Source: Bacteroidales bacterium (GTDB lineage: Bacteria > Bacteroidota > Bacteroidia > Bacteroidales > Muribaculaceae). From it: a stretch of DNA of 64,000 bases. The position numbers and the translations under genes are program-made. Positions within the stretch are counted from its first letter, which is position 1. Each line of letters opens with the position of its first letter. Below are positions 37,458 through 47,454 of this stretch, one piece after another. Under the pieces are notes generated by a model. That model had not been told where the DNA came from. It worked only from the letters and a program-made list of their open reading frames with translations, and did not search any database. The DNA lies in contig SUXH01000001.1 in NCBI GenBank assembly GCA_015061055.1, forward strand, positions 1-64,000. Direction: 5' to 3'.

Positions 37458-38813
37458 ATGAAAAAGATATCTATAACTATAGCCATAATATTGTGCTTAT
37501 ATGTAAGCGCTGAGGCTCAGACTATAAGATTTTCGGGAACGGAACACTCGGTGTGGGAAGAATCTCCTGAAAAAAGTACGGGTTTGGATAAAATTTATGC
37601 TTTATATAGTGCGTCCGGGGTATCGATGAGCTATGAGGCTGCAAAATCCAATAAAGAAGTGAAATGGTACAAATATGATAAAATGGGCGGAGGTTATGCT
37701 GAAGAGTTAATAGGCATAGTGAAAAATGGAACAACGACAACAATGCCACAAGTAGAAGGTAATTGTGGTTATATAATAGAAGAAGGTGACCATCGTACAT
37801 ATTTGTGGGTAGTGGATTATTCGAGATATTATTTGAATGTTGTCTCTATCGAACCTGCTGATGAACAAGATTGTGGAAGTATAGCACTTAATGTTTCAGG
37901 AGAGGGCGATGATATTGTATATACAACAATTAATGGCGTGAGTAAGGTGTTGAGTCGTGATATAACACTTACATATAATTCGCTTGAATGGAATAGTGAA
38001 AATAAGCAATGGGAGCAGAAGAAAGTAGAGAAAAACTATAATGGATTCAAAAATTCAATTTATGAAATTGCTCCGTTGTGTAATACATCATTTACTTTGA
38101 AGGGCGATAGGTTTTTGGATTTCTGGGGAGAGGGAGTAACTGTGTCGTATGACGGATATGAAGCTCAATCGATAGATGTGCAGACTGTTGCGGAACAATT
38201 GGAACGAGAAGTTCCAAATGAGAAAAAAGATGGCGAAAATTCTATTTTGGGAGGATCGGCTCCGGTGGATATTACATTTACGGCGTATCCGACTGATGCT
38301 GTAGCTCAGCGCGAATGGCAGATGTCGAAAGATCCTGATTTTGGAACTATAGAGAGTGTGTTTGCGGATGATGTGTATCAAGAAACTTTTACCGAAGCAG
38401 GAACGTTTTATTATAGATATGTGTGTAAGAATTCAGCAGGAACATGTGAATCGATAAGTGAATTGTATACCGTATCAATAGGTGAGTCAATTTTGGTGTG
38501 TCCAAATGCGTTTTCTCCAACAAGTACACCTGGTGTAAATGATGAGTGGCGAGTCCAATATAAATCTATAGTGTCGTTTAAGTGTTGGATTTTTAATCGT
38601 TGGGGTGTGCAGATATGTGAGTTGACTGATCCTTCTCAAGGTTGGGATGGTAAATATAAAGGCAAATATGTGAGTTCAGGTGTGTATTATTATGTGATAC
38701 AAGCTGAAGGGGCAGATGGTAAAGAATATAAGTTGAATGGTGATATAAATATAATCAACTATAAAGAGACGGAAAACTCTACGAATAATTCGGGAGAGGG
38801 AGTGATTGAGTAG
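37458..38813 (+). CDS. Secreted protein with T9SS type B (CHU_C) sorting domain
   Basis: 451 residues. Signal peptide 1-20 ends in AEAQ. Beta-rich modules of unknown role fill residues 25-330; the part from ITFTAYPTDAVAQREW to TVSIGES resembles an Ig/PKD-like repeat. The last ~95 residues are a gliding-motility-type C-terminal domain: CPNAFSPTSTPGVNDEW, then WIFNRWGVQI, GWDGKYKGKYVSSGVYYYVI. That domain directs export by T9SS and attachment to the surface. It is encoded alone between trxB and uvrA; a -7 box TATCTTTG lies about 25 bases upstream of the ATG. Confidence 0.9.
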   Translation: MKKISITIAIILCLYVSAEAQTIRFSGTEHSVWEESPEKSTGLDKIYALYSASGVSMSYEAAKSNKEVKWYKYDKMGGGYAEELIGIVKNGTTTTMPQVEGNCGYIIEEGDHRTYLWVVDYSRYYLNVVSIEPADEQDCGSIALNVSGEGDDIVYTTINGVSKVLSRDITLTYNSLEWNSENKQWEQKKVEKNYNGFKNSIYEIAPLCNTSFTLKGDRFLDFWGEGVTVSYDGYEAQSIDVQTVAEQLEREVPNEKKDGENSILGGSAPVDITFTAYPTDAVAQREWQMSKDPDFGTIESVFADDVYQETFTEAGTFYYRYVCKNSAGTCESISELYTVSIGESILVCPNAFSPTSTPGVNDEWRVQYKSIVSFKCWIFNRWGVQICELTDPSQGWDGKYKGKYVSSGVYYYVIQAEGADGKEYKLNGDINIINYKETENSTNNSGEGVIE

Positions 38814-38831
38814 TGTGAAAAATATGATATT

Positions 38832-41672
38832 ATGAAATTAAATGGAGAAGATGTGGAATGTGTGTCAGTGTATGGTGCACGAGTTCATAATCTTAAGAAT
38901 ATAGATGTTGATATTCCGCATGGTAAATTGACTGTAATTACTGGATTAAGTGGAAGTGGAAAATCTTCGCTTGCATTTGATACAATATTTGCAGAGGGAC
39001 AACGTCGTTATCTTGAAACATTTTCGGCCTATGCTCGTAATATGCTTGGCGTGCTTGAACGTCCCGATGTGGATAAAATAACGGGGTTGAGTCCTGTGAT
39101 TTCGATAGAGCAAAAAACTGTAAATAAAAATCCACGAAGTACCATAGGAACAACAACTGAAGTGTATGATTTTTTGCGTTTGCTGTATGCGAGAGCGTCA
39201 GATGCTTATTCGTATGTATCGGGGGCAAAAATGGTTAAGTATACAGAGGAAAAAATCCTTTCACTAATACTGGAAAAATATGAGGGGAAACGTATATACA
39301 TTTTGGCTCCGGTAGTAAAAAATAGAAAAGGACATTATAAGGAACTTTTTGAACAATTAAGAAAAAAAGGGTTTGTTATTACTCGCGTTGATGGTGAGAT
39401 GCGAGAAATAATGTATGGGATGAAACTTGATCGATACAAGAATCACAATGTGGAGATTGTAGTGGATAAGTTGAGAGTGGCCCAAAAAGATATATCAAGG
39501 TTGAAAGAATCTGTAAGTGTTGCGTTTAAACAAGGGGATGGACAGTTGATGATTCTTGATGAAAAAACGGGTGAAATGGGGCATTATAGCCGAATGCTTA
39601 TGGACCCGGAAACAGGCTTATCGTATGTGGAACCTGCTCCGCATAATTTTTCATTCAATTCACCTCAAGGAGCGTGTAACAAGTGTAAAGGCTTGGGATA
39701 TGTGAATGAGATAGATCAAGAAAAGATAATGCCTGATATGAATGTGTCGATATATGATGGTGGAATACTTCCTTTGGGGAAATATAAAAACACATTGATA
39801 TTTTGGCAAATATCGGCTATATGTGAGAAATATGATGTGGATTTGAAAACGCCATTGAAAGATCTTCCTGATGATGCAATTGATGATATAATGAATGGAA
39901 CAGAAGAACGTCTTGTAATAAATAATGAGACAATGAGTACGTCGAATTATTTTATGTCGTATGACGGTCTTGTTAAATATATAGAAATACAACAATCAGA
40001 AGATGCTGATGTACAAGCTCAGAAATGGGCAGGGCAGTTTTTCTCTCGTATAGTGTGTCCGAAATGTAATGGAGCAAGACTTAATAAAGAAGCATTACAT
40101 TATTATATAGGCGGTAAGAATATAGCCGATGTTGCATCGATGGATATTTCGGATTTGCAAAATTGGATGCTGAATATAAAAGATAAATTGACAGACCAAC
40201 AATGGAAAATTGCAAAAGAGATAGTGAAAGAAATAAATGGACGTTTGGGTTTTCTTGTGGATGTTGGGTTAGGATATTTGTCGTTAAATAGAAATTCGGC
40301 AACATTGTCGGGTGGGGAAAGTCAAAGAATAAGATTGGCAACACAGATCGGTTCTCAATTGGTTAATGTGCTGTATATACTTGATGAACCGAGTATCGGA
40401 CTTCATCAACGAGATAATCAACGCTTAATAGATTCGTTGAAAGCATTACGAGATAATGGTAATTCTATTATGGTGGTGGAGCACGACAAAGATATGATGC
40501 TTGAAGCGGATTATGTAGTAGATATAGGACCTAAAGCCGGCCGAAAAGGGGGGCATATTGTGTTTGTGGGTACACCTAAAGAAATGCTTGAATCTCATAC
40601 TTTAACGGCTGAATATCTGAATGGAAGTAAATCAATCGATGTCCCTAAACAGCGTAGGAGTGGTAGTGGAAAAACACTTAGTTTGGTAGGTTGTTGTGGT
40701 CATAATTTGAAAAATATAAATGTAGATTTTCCTTTAGGTACTTTTATTTGTGTGACAGGTGTTAGTGGAAGTGGAAAATCAAGTCTTATAAATGGAACAT
40801 TACAACCAATACTTAGCCAGAGGTTTTATCGTTCGTTAACTCCACCATTAGAATATAAAGAGGTAATAGGATTGGAGAATGTTGATAAGGTTGTAACGGT
40901 GGATCAATCACCTCTTGGACGTTCACCTCGCTCTAATCCTGCTACTTATACTGGTGTTTTTGCTGATATTAGGAATGTGTATGTGAATTTGCCAGAGGCT
41001 AAGATGCGTGGTTATAAGCCTGGACGGTTTTCGTTCAATGTAAAAGGTGGGCGTTGTGAAGTGTGTAAGGGCAATGGGTATAAAACAATAGAAATGAATT
41101 TTTTGCCCGATGTGCTTGTTAAGTGCGAAGAATGTAATGGAAAACGCTATAACAGAGAGACTTTGGAAGTGAAATTCAAAGGAAAATCGATAGCTGAAGT
41201 CCTTGACATGACAATAAATCAAGCTGTGGAATTTTTTGAGAACATTCCTGCGATTCTCAGCAAGATAAAAGTGCTTCAAGAAGTAGGGTTGGGTTATATT
41301 AAATTAGGACAACCTTCGAGTACATTGTCGGGAGGGGAGTGTCAGCGAGTGAAACTTGCAACGGAACTTTCCAAGCGAGACACAGGAAAGACTATTTATA
41401 TTTTAGATGAGCCAACTACAGGTTTACATTTTGAGGATATAAAAATATTGTTGGAAGTATTGAATAAATTGGTCAAAAAAGGAAATACTGTAATTGTGAT
41501 AGAACATAACCTTGATGTTATAAAATGTGCTGATTATATTATTGATTTAGGTCCTGAGGGAGGGCGAAATGGAGGTCAAATAATGGCTTTGGGAACTCCG
41601 GAAAGTGTAGCTGAATGTAAAGAATCGGTAACTTCTATGTATATTAAACGGGAACTTGAGAGTTTAAAATGA
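38832..41672 (+). CDS. uvrA: Excinuclease ABC subunit A
   Basis: 946 residues. DNA damage recognition ATPase of nucleotide excision repair. Two ABC cassettes: Walker [14 protein letters not shown] near 36 and [14 protein letters not shown] near 645, signatures [12 protein letters not shown] and [12 protein letters not shown], and Walker [13 protein letters not shown] and [12 protein letters not shown]. Zinc-module cysteines appear in [29 protein letters not shown] and CEECNGKRY. Complete and single. The T9SS type B gene ends 18 bases upstream, so read-through expression is possible. Confidence 0.98.
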   Translation: MKLNGEDVECVSVYGARVHNLKNIDVDIPHGKLTVITGLSGSGKSSLAFDTIFAEGQRRYLETFSAYARNMLGVLERPDVDKITGLSPVISIEQKTVNKNPRSTIGTTTEVYDFLRLLYARASDAYSYVSGAKMVKYTEEKILSLILEKYEGKRIYILAPVVKNRKGHYKELFEQLRKKGFVITRVDGEMREIMYGMKLDRYKNHNVEIVVDKLRVAQKDISRLKESVSVAFKQGDGQLMILDEKTGEMGHYSRMLMDPETGLSYVEPAPHNFSFNSPQGACNKCKGLGYVNEIDQEKIMPDMNVSIYDGGILPLGKYKNTLIFWQISAICEKYDVDLKTPLKDLPDDAIDDIMNGTEERLVINNETMSTSNYFMSYDGLVKYIEIQQSEDADVQAQKWAGQFFSRIVCPKCNGARLNKEALHYYIGGKNIADVASMDISDLQNWMLNIKDKLTDQQWKIAKEIVKEINGRLGFLVDVGLGYLSLNRNSATLSGGESQRIRLATQIGSQLVNVLYILDEPSIGLHQRDNQRLIDSLKALRDNGNSIMVVEHDKDMMLEADYVVDIGPKAGRKGGHIVFVGTPKEMLESHTLTAEYLNGSKSIDVPKQRRSGSGKTLSLVGCCGHNLKNINVDFPLGTFICVTGVSGSGKSSLINGTLQPILSQRFYRSLTPPLEYKEVIGLENVDKVVTVDQSPLGRSPRSNPATYTGVFADIRNVYVNLPEAKMRGYKPGRFSFNVKGGRCEVCKGNGYKTIEMNFLPDVLVKCEECNGKRYNRETLEVKFKGKSIAEVLDMTINQAVEFFENIPAILSKIKVLQEVGLGYIKLGQPSSTLSGGECQRVKLATELSKRDTGKTIYILDEPTTGLHFEDIKILLEVLNKLVKKGNTVIVIEHNLDVIKCADYIIDLGPEGGRNGGQIMALGTPESVAECKESVTSMYIKRELESLK

Positions 41673-41703
41673 AATAGGTGATATTTTTTCATAATTTTGG
41701 TGT

Positions 41704-41738
41704 AAAAAACGTCTAAAATTGATTTTTAGACGTTTTTT
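41704..41738 (+). terminator. Terminator of uvrA
   Basis: Perfect 15-bp stem (core ACGTCTAAAA / TTTTAGACGT), arms 41704-41718 and 41724-41738, with a 5-nt loop and a T-run. 32 bases after the uvrA stop codon. Confidence 0.9.
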
Positions 41739-42330
41739 TTATGCGTATTTTTATAAGATGGAATTGTTGGTTTAAGCTCTTGTTTTTCAATGTGTTATAT
41801 GTGTATTTTGTCGTGTTTAATTGTCTGAGATTTGTTTTAGAATTGTAAATTCGTAGAGAAATTAGAAGTTGCTTGAAATTTTGCAAGGAGATTGAGTTAG
41901 GTAAAATGCCAACAAATGTGTTTGTGAATCTAAATCAATTCAATCCGACTGTGTTCAATAGTGTAAATATTGATGTTTGCGTATTGGAAAGGTTGGAACA
42001 AATGAGAATAAGGGGATTTTGGTTTTGAGAGTTGTGTAAAAATGAAAATTTGCAATTCTTTAGTGCTAAAAATAAACTTAAAGTAGAGATTATGGAATAT
42101 TAACAATGCTTGTAAATAGAGTATAATCAAATAATTAGTGTATTTGTTTTAAAGTTCTTATATAGTGTTTGTTTTGATGTCTGTTTTCTGGTGTTTCTTG
42201 GCTTAATGGAGTAGTTAGTGGTCGGATAATCAATGATAAAAAGAGTAAAACTTAAAGTAAGTGTTTAAGAAGTAGTGGTTTCAGTGGATGTTTTAGAAGT
42301 TTTGAAATAGAAATAGATGTTTTGTTGTAT
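41739..42330. other. Long AT-rich stretch with no supported gene
   Basis: About 590 bases with strong G-over-C and T-over-A skew on the plus strand and no frame I can support. The best candidate is a 40-codon plus-strand frame at 41906-42028 (starts MPTNVFVNLN, ends GFWF), with AAGGAG 17 bases upstream; it has no recognisable family and may be a remnant. No tRNA-like or terminator-like structure is apparent in the rest. A small RNA is possible but not shown. Confidence 0.4.
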
Positions 42331-42379
42331 ATTTGCAAAAATAAATTTGCATTTTATAATAATAGTAATTATATTTGCA
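42331..42379 (+). promoter_or_regulatory. Promoter region of the HTH regulator with repeated ATTTGCA
   Basis: ATTTGCA occurs at 42331, 42345 and 42373, spaced 14 and 28 bases. The first and last are inside TATATTTG -7 boxes (from 42329 and 42372), and the middle one can serve as the -33 TTTG for the downstream box, with 20 bases between. The even phasing suggests two start points or operator half-sites for autoregulation. Confidence 0.55.
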
Positions 42380-42410
42380 TTGTAAAATTTATAAAATAAA
42401 ACACCTCAAA

Positions 42411-42887
42411 ATGAGTATTGTTAACCGAATAAAGACGTTTTTAGCTGCAAATGGAATTGCAAATTCTATTTTTGCCGATAAATGTGACATTCCACGTCCA
42501 AGTGTTTCGCAACTTTTAAATGGACGTAACAAGAAAGTAAGTGATGATGTATTGACAAAAATACATATTGCCTACCCTGAATTATCTATGATGTGGCTTA
42601 TGTTTGGTGAGGGTGAGATGTGTACTGAGATTGGTCAAAATATAACCAATGCCAATAATGGTCAACTCGATGAGAATTCACTATTTTGGGATGAAGCGGC
42701 TGAAGGTGTTGGAAATGAAAATGTGTCGGAATGTGTAAATCCGGTGGCTGAGGTGTTGCAATCTTTGTCGAAAAATCTTGTTAAAAAACAGGATTCCGGC
42801 GTTGCGGGAAATGTAGGAAAGAGTATTGTTAATGTAATGGTGTTTTATTCGGATAGCAGTTTTGATTCGTTTGTTCCAAATAAATAA
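42411..42887 (+). CDS. XRE-family helix-turn-helix regulator
   Basis: 158 residues. An N-terminal CI/XRE-type HTH: VNRIKTFLAANGIANSIFAD, then CDIPRPSVSQLLNGRNKKVS (about residues 20-43), and SMMWLMFGEGEM as the usual end of this domain. The rest is a polar linker (about 75-135) and a short conserved-looking tail IVNVMVFYSDSSF near the C-terminus, which members of this Bacteroidales group share and which may mediate oligomerisation. The ATG at 42411 is used; the frame is open to a TTG at 42375, but that lies within the promoter. Targets unknown. Confidence 0.85.
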   Translation: MSIVNRIKTFLAANGIANSIFADKCDIPRPSVSQLLNGRNKKVSDDVLTKIHIAYPELSMMWLMFGEGEMCTEIGQNITNANNGQLDENSLFWDEAAEGVGNENVSECVNPVAEVLQSLSKNLVKKQDSGVAGNVGKSIVNVMVFYSDSSFDSFVPNK

Positions 42888-42948
42888 GTAATTTTTTTGT
42901 GTTGAATATATAATTTTGTAGCTTTGTAGATATATTATACAAAGTACA

Positions 42949-43722
42949 ATGAAAAAATATATATCAGATTTTGTAATTGAGTCGAGTGAGAAACTTCATG
43001 CTAATTATGGACTCTTAAAATTGAAACCGGTAGAAGGTGTTTTACCAGATATCTTGCCAGGACAATTTTGTCAAGTTGAGATTAAAAATTCAAAAACGAC
43101 ATTCTTACGTCGTCCAATTTCGGTTAATTACGTAGATTATGATGCCAACCTATTGTGGTTGCTGGTACGTCGTGCAGGTGAAGGAACTAATGCGCTTGTA
43201 GATGCTCCAGAAGGTGAAATCGTGAATGTTGTATATCCAATGGGTAACGGATTTACAGTGCCAACTGATAAGCAAAAGAAATTGTTGCTAATTGGTGGTG
43301 GCGTTGGTGTTGCTCCACTTCTTTATTTTGGAGAGGTACTGAAAAGAGAGGGAGTTGAGGTGAATTTCTTACTTGGTGCAAGAAGTGAGAATGATTTGCT
43401 TGAGCTTGATGAGTTCAAAAAGAGAGGTAATGTGTATTTGTCTACTGAAGATGGTTCGGAAGGAGAGAAAGGCTTTGTAACCACTCATTCGGTATTGACT
43501 CAGAAGTGGGATATGATTTCTTGCTGTGGACCTATGCCTATGATGAAAGCTGTGGCTAAATATGCAGTGGAAAATGGCGTTGATTGTGAAGTCTCGCTTG
43601 AAAATGTGATGGCATGTGGTGTGGGTGCTTGTTTGTGTTGCGTGGAAGATACTCACGATCATGGTAATGTGTGTGTATGTAAAGAAGGTCCTGTATTTAA
43701 TATAAAGAGATTGAAATGGTAG
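42949..43722 (+). CDS. pyrK: Dihydroorotate dehydrogenase B, electron transfer subunit
   Basis: 257 residues. Ferredoxin-reductase-like: FAD domain with FLRRPISVN (RxxS-type FAD motif near 54-62) and GEGTNAL, NAD domain with [14 protein letters not shown], and a C-terminal [2Fe-2S] Cys set in [11 protein letters not shown] and later VCVC. It passes electrons from dihydroorotate through PyrD to NAD. The end overlaps the pyrD start by 7 bases, so the two are coupled. Confidence 0.96.
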   Translation: MKKYISDFVIESSEKLHANYGLLKLKPVEGVLPDILPGQFCQVEIKNSKTTFLRRPISVNYVDYDANLLWLLVRRAGEGTNALVDAPEGEIVNVVYPMGNGFTVPTDKQKKLLLIGGGVGVAPLLYFGEVLKREGVEVNFLLGARSENDLLELDEFKKRGNVYLSTEDGSEGEKGFVTTHSVLTQKWDMISCCGPMPMMKAVAKYAVENGVDCEVSLENVMACGVGACLCCVEDTHDHGNVCVCKEGPVFNIKRLKW

Positions 43723-44627
43723 ATTTGAGTGTAAATATAGGTAAACTGAAGCTTAAAAATCCGGTACTTACAGCTTCCGGAACATTCGGATATGGTGAAG
43801 AATATGCCGATTTTGTCGATTTAAATCGTTTAGGTGGTTTTATAGTAAAGGGAACTACTCTGAATCATCGAGAAGGTAATCCTTATCCACGTATGGTGGA
43901 AACTCCATCCGGTATGCTAAACGCTGTGGGGCTTCAAAATAAGGGTGTAGATTACTTTATTAATGAAATCTATCCACGCATCAAAGATGTGGATTCGCAA
44001 GTGATTGTAAACGTGTCGGGCGCATGTCTTGAAGATTATGTAAAGGTGTGCGAAAAACTTGCTCCACTTGATCGTATAGAAGCTGTAGAAATCAATATTT
44101 CATGTCCTAATGTGAAACAGGGTGGTATGGCTTTCGGAACCACTTGTGCCGGTGCTGAAAGTGTTACAAAGGCTATACGTGAGGCTTACGATAAGACAAT
44201 GATAGTAAAACTGTCTCCAAATGTAACCGATATAGCTGAAATTGCACGTGCCGTTGAGGCTGCCGGAGCAGATGCTGTGTCGCTTACAAACACATTTCTT
44301 GGTATGGCAATCAACGTGGAAACGCAACGTCCTTATTTGTCTACCATAACCGGAGGACTTTCAGGTGCTTGTATTCGCCCTATCGCAGTGCGTATGGTAT
44401 GGCAGGTGGCTAATGCTGTTAAGATTCCTGTTGTGGGGTTAGGTGGCATTATGAATGGTCGTGATGCGGTGGAATTTATGCTTGCGGGTGCAACTGCTAT
44501 TCAAGTTGGTACGGCCAATTTCGTTGATCCTGCCGTAACAGTGAAGATTGTGGATTATATCGAAGAGTACATGAAGCGTCATGGCATAGAAAAGGTTACA
44601 GACCTTATCGGTGCTATGAAGCGATAA
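43716..44627 (+). CDS. pyrD: Dihydroorotate dehydrogenase B, catalytic subunit
   Basis: 303 residues, class 1B. FMN TIM barrel oxidising dihydroorotate to orotate in pyrimidine synthesis. [15 protein letters not shown] near the N-terminus, the substrate segment [13 protein letters not shown], the catalytic Cys region [21 protein letters not shown], and the FMN phosphate loops [15 protein letters not shown] and [12 protein letters not shown]. Partnership with pyrK confirms the NAD-linked type. Confidence 0.97.
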   Translation: MVDLSVNIGKLKLKNPVLTASGTFGYGEEYADFVDLNRLGGFIVKGTTLNHREGNPYPRMVETPSGMLNAVGLQNKGVDYFINEIYPRIKDVDSQVIVNVSGACLEDYVKVCEKLAPLDRIEAVEINISCPNVKQGGMAFGTTCAGAESVTKAIREAYDKTMIVKLSPNVTDIAEIARAVEAAGADAVSLTNTFLGMAINVETQRPYLSTITGGLSGACIRPIAVRMVWQVANAVKIPVVGLGGIMNGRDAVEFMLAGATAIQVGTANFVDPAVTVKIVDYIEEYMKRHGIEKVTDLIGAMKR

Positions 44628-44691
44628 AGTATTGGTGTAAAGTGTATTTAGAATGTCATAAATATGGCAAAATACAATACCGCAAAAACAT

Positions 44692-44725
44692 AATCCCCGA
44701 GTCTCAAATGCGAGATTCGGGGATT
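44692..44725 (+). terminator. Terminator of pyrKD
   Basis: Arms AATCCCCGAGTCTC (44692-44705) and GAGATTCGGGGATT (44712-44725), one G-U pair, then TTTAG. The loop is AAATGC. Confidence 0.85.
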
Positions 44726-44814
44726 TTTAGTTGTAGTCAAACAGTTATATCCACAAAAAATGATTTAAAGTTGAACCTATTTGAGGTACGAGAGTAGAGG
44801 GTTGCTTCTTTCCG

Positions 44815-44917
44815 GAATCTAATACTGTTTCGCGTCTGTCAGACGCATATCTTCCTTACTATTCAGCCCCGACGGTTTAAAAACCGCCGGCTATTAGCAA
44901 AATATGTCCTTACGGAC
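44815..44917. repeat. Intergenic hairpin repeat, unit Q (second copy)
   Basis: 103 bp, the same length as 25471-25573, with no gaps and about 17 differences by my count. It shares the 15-nt palindrome around GCGTCTG, the CGGTTT-AAACCG hairpin and a GTCC-ttac-GGAC hairpin. Differences fall mainly between hairpins or in loops. Part of the gene-free interval 44628-45180. Confidence 0.75.
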
Positions 44918-44967
44918 AAACCTTGCCTTAAAAGTCAATAACAATGTGTGTACATCGGAGATGTTCC

Positions 44968-45073
44968 ATTATGCAACCTCATCGAGGTTGTTTCTTGATA
45001 CTATCTTTCTCTCCCCACGATTTCGCTAATGCTACATCATGGGGTTTCCATTGCAAAACGCACTCTGCGTTTT
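44968..45073. repeat. Intergenic hairpin repeat, units R and P (second copy)
   Basis: CAACCTC-atc-GAGGTTG (44974-44990), CCCCACGA ... TCATGGGG (45013-45044, longer loop than the other copy), AAAACGCA-ctc-TGCGTTTT (45055-45073). Same order and framing strings (ATTATG before; GGGGTTTC-ATTGC between) as 21062-21164. The first stem differs from its counterpart on both arms, keeping the pairing. Confidence 0.72.
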
Positions 45074-45121
45074 ATTTATATTGCACAATATCTTTCGAGT
45101 GTTTTGATGTGGGATATAAAG

Positions 45122-45158
45122 ATAAAGGCGATTGGGAATGAGAACCAATCGCCTTTAT
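45122..45158 (-). terminator. Terminator of htpG
   Basis: Perfect 14-bp stem, arms ATAAAGGCGATTGG (45122-45135) and CCAATCGCCTTTAT (45145-45158), 22 bases past the htpG stop codon on the minus strand. Confidence 0.85.
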
Positions 45159-45180
45159 AGTTTATGTGTGTGCTATGTGA

Positions 45181-47202
45181 TTATAGCAAGCTTACAGAGC
45201 GTTTTAGGAAGTTGTTGAGGGCTTCGCCTTTCAACAATCCGTTGCCAAGCAATGCGATGTCAACAAGTTGTTTTACCTTATCGTTGCTTGCAGCATAAGT
45301 GCTGATAAGTTTGCTTTCTTCGTTGCGAATTTCTTCTGCTTTCTTTTCAAGCGCTGATGCTTCATCCTTCTTGTTATCGTCTTTGCGAACGTCTTCAAGT
45401 GCCTTGTTGGTATCGGCAAGCGATGTTTCAAGAGGTTCTACGCTTGATTTCAACGCTGTCTCGGCTTCGGCAATCACTTTCTTGATTACCGGGTGCTCGG
45501 TGTTGATAATCATATTGTAGCTATCGGGCAATTCACCATAGAAGCTCATTCCCGGTTGCATAGCAGCCATTTCTTTCATACGGCGCATATATTCACTTTG
45601 TGTGAGTACAATAGGATTAGCTTCGCTTCCAAGAGCTTCAAATGTGATGAAGAAATCACTCTTTTCAAGCGCAGGAACTTGTGACTTAAATAGTGTAGTT
45701 GTGATTGTGCGTTGTAGAGGAGTGATATCGGCATCTTTCTTGTTGTCCTTTGGGATAAGATTGCTGATAACATCGGCATCAACACGAGCAAAACGACTTT
45801 TTTCAAACTTTTGTTCAAGCATTCCGATGAAGTGCGAATCAAGTTGCCCGTTCATCATAAGCACATTGTAACCCTTGTCGGTTGCAGCCTTGATGTGAGT
45901 GTATTGTTCTTCCTTATCGGTTGCGTAAAGGTAAACAAGGTTGCCGTCCTTATCGGTTTGATTATCCTTAATAAGTGTTTTGTATTCCTCGAAATTGAAG
46001 AACTGCTTTTCGGTGTCCTCAAAAAGTGCATATTTCATAGCCGATTCGCAGAATTTTTCATCGGTAAGCATACCATATTCGATGAAAACTTTGATATCGT
46101 TCCACTTTTCTTCAAATCCCTTGCGATCCTTCTTTGCGATATTTTCAAGACGTGAAGATACTTTTTTGGTGATGTGTGAAGAAATCTTCTTTACATTTGC
46201 ATCGCTTTGAAGATAAGAACGTGATACATTTAGGGGTATATCCGGAGAGTCGATTACGCCTTGCAGTAACATCAAGAAATCGGGTACAACGCCTTCTACT
46301 TGATCGGTTACATATACTTGGTTACAGTATAGTTGAATACGATTCTTATTGATATCGATGTTGTTTTTTATCTTAGGGAAATAAAGAATACCTGTGAGGT
46401 TGAATGGGAAATCCACGTTCAAGTGAATCCAGAACAATGGATCGTCTTGTCCCGGGTGTAGCTCGTGGTAGAACTTGATATAATCTTCGTCTGTCAAATC
46501 GGCAGGTTTTTTAGTCCATAGAGGTTCAACGTTGTTGATTACGTTGTCTTCATCGGTGTCAACATATTTTCCATCTTCCCACTTTTGTTGCTTACCACAT
46601 ACGATAGGAACGGGTAAGAAACGACAATATTTCTTCAAAAGAGCTTCGATACGTGCTTTTTCGAGGAATTCTTTGCTTTCGTCGTCAATGTAAAGAATGA
46701 TGTCGGTACCACGCTCTGCCTTTTCGATTTCGGTCATTTCATATTCAGGAGAGCCATCGCACACCCAACTCATTGCTTTTGCTCCTTCTTTATAAGAGAG
46801 AGTGCGAATTTCCACCTTTTTTGATACCATAAAGGCTGAGTAGAATCCAAGTCCGAAGTGGCCAATGATTGCATTTGTATCGTTTTTGTATTTAGCAAGG
46901 AACTCTTCTGCACCTGAGAATGCAATTTGATTGATATATTTGTCGATGTCTTCGGCAGTCATACCGATACCATGGTCGCTCACAGTGAGAGTTCCATTGT
47001 CTTTGTCGATAGTTACGCTTACCGGTGTATTGTCAAGTGCACCATTAAATTCACCATGCGAAGCAAGAGTGCGAAGCTTTTGTGTAGCGTCGACAGCATT
47101 TGACACAAGTTCGCGAAGGAATATCTCATGATCGCTATATAAGAACTTTTTAATTACGGGGAAAATGTTCTCGGTAGTAACCCCAATAGATCCTTTCTGC
47201 AT
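45181..47202 (-). CDS. htpG: Chaperone HtpG (bacterial Hsp90)
   Basis: 673 residues. GHKL ATPase N-domain: FLRELVSNAVDATQKL with the catalytic Glu and nucleotide Asn, DHGIGMTAEDI, GHFGLGFYSAFMV. A middle domain with LNVSRSYLQSD and a C-terminal dimer domain follow. It is a cytosolic chaperone for late protein folding. Length is slightly above E. coli HtpG (624), owing to insertions typical of Bacteroidetes. A sigma-54-like element sits 39 bp upstream of the start, and no TAnnTTTG box is seen there. Confidence 0.98.
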   Translation of the reverse strand: MQKGSIGVTTENIFPVIKKFLYSDHEIFLRELVSNAVDATQKLRTLASHGEFNGALDNTPVSVTIDKDNGTLTVSDHGIGMTAEDIDKYINQIAFSGAEEFLAKYKNDTNAIIGHFGLGFYSAFMVSKKVEIRTLSYKEGAKAMSWVCDGSPEYEMTEIEKAERGTDIILYIDDESKEFLEKARIEALLKKYCRFLPVPIVCGKQQKWEDGKYVDTDEDNVINNVEPLWTKKPADLTDEDYIKFYHELHPGQDDPLFWIHLNVDFPFNLTGILYFPKIKNNIDINKNRIQLYCNQVYVTDQVEGVVPDFLMLLQGVIDSPDIPLNVSRSYLQSDANVKKISSHITKKVSSRLENIAKKDRKGFEEKWNDIKVFIEYGMLTDEKFCESAMKYALFEDTEKQFFNFEEYKTLIKDNQTDKDGNLVYLYATDKEEQYTHIKAATDKGYNVLMMNGQLDSHFIGMLEQKFEKSRFARVDADVISNLIPKDNKKDADITPLQRTITTTLFKSQVPALEKSDFFITFEALGSEANPIVLTQSEYMRRMKEMAAMQPGMSFYGELPDSYNMIINTEHPVIKKVIAEAETALKSSVEPLETSLADTNKALEDVRKDDNKKDEASALEKKAEEIRNEESKLISTYAASNDKVKQLVDIALLGNGLLKGEALNNFLKRSVSLL

Positions 47203-47240
47203 AATATATTGTATTTATGTATAATTCTATAACAATTAAG

Positions 47241-47256
47241 TGCAAAAAAAGTGCCA
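47241..47256 (-). promoter_or_regulatory. Sigma-54-like -24/-12 element upstream of htpG
   Basis: On the minus strand TGGCAC-TTTTT-TTGCA, an exact fit to the sigma-54 core (TGGCAC-N5-TTGCA/T, GG and GC ten bases apart). A transcript starting about 12 bases downstream of the GC would have an untranslated leader near 30 nt. Similar elements precede lon and clpB. Confidence 0.7.
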
Positions 47257-47454
47257 TTCGGGTATAGTATGCCATTTTTGCAGAGAATAAAATCTTATGA
47301 GGGGAATATTCTTTTAGTAGGGTAAGCGTTAATTTAAGATAGATTAAAAAATGTGTGCAAAAAAGTTGCCCACACTATCTGTAACTTTGCAGTGTAAATG
47401 ATAGTAATAGTTATTACCAATAAGAACAATTAACGCTTAAATACATTATAAATT

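Noticed and set aside
41930-42130. Minus-strand frame of 66 codons between uvrA and the HTH gene
   Set aside because: Low-complexity, Ile/Leu/Phe/Tyr-rich composition as expected from AT-rich non-coding DNA, no leader or promoter, no neighbours in the same direction.
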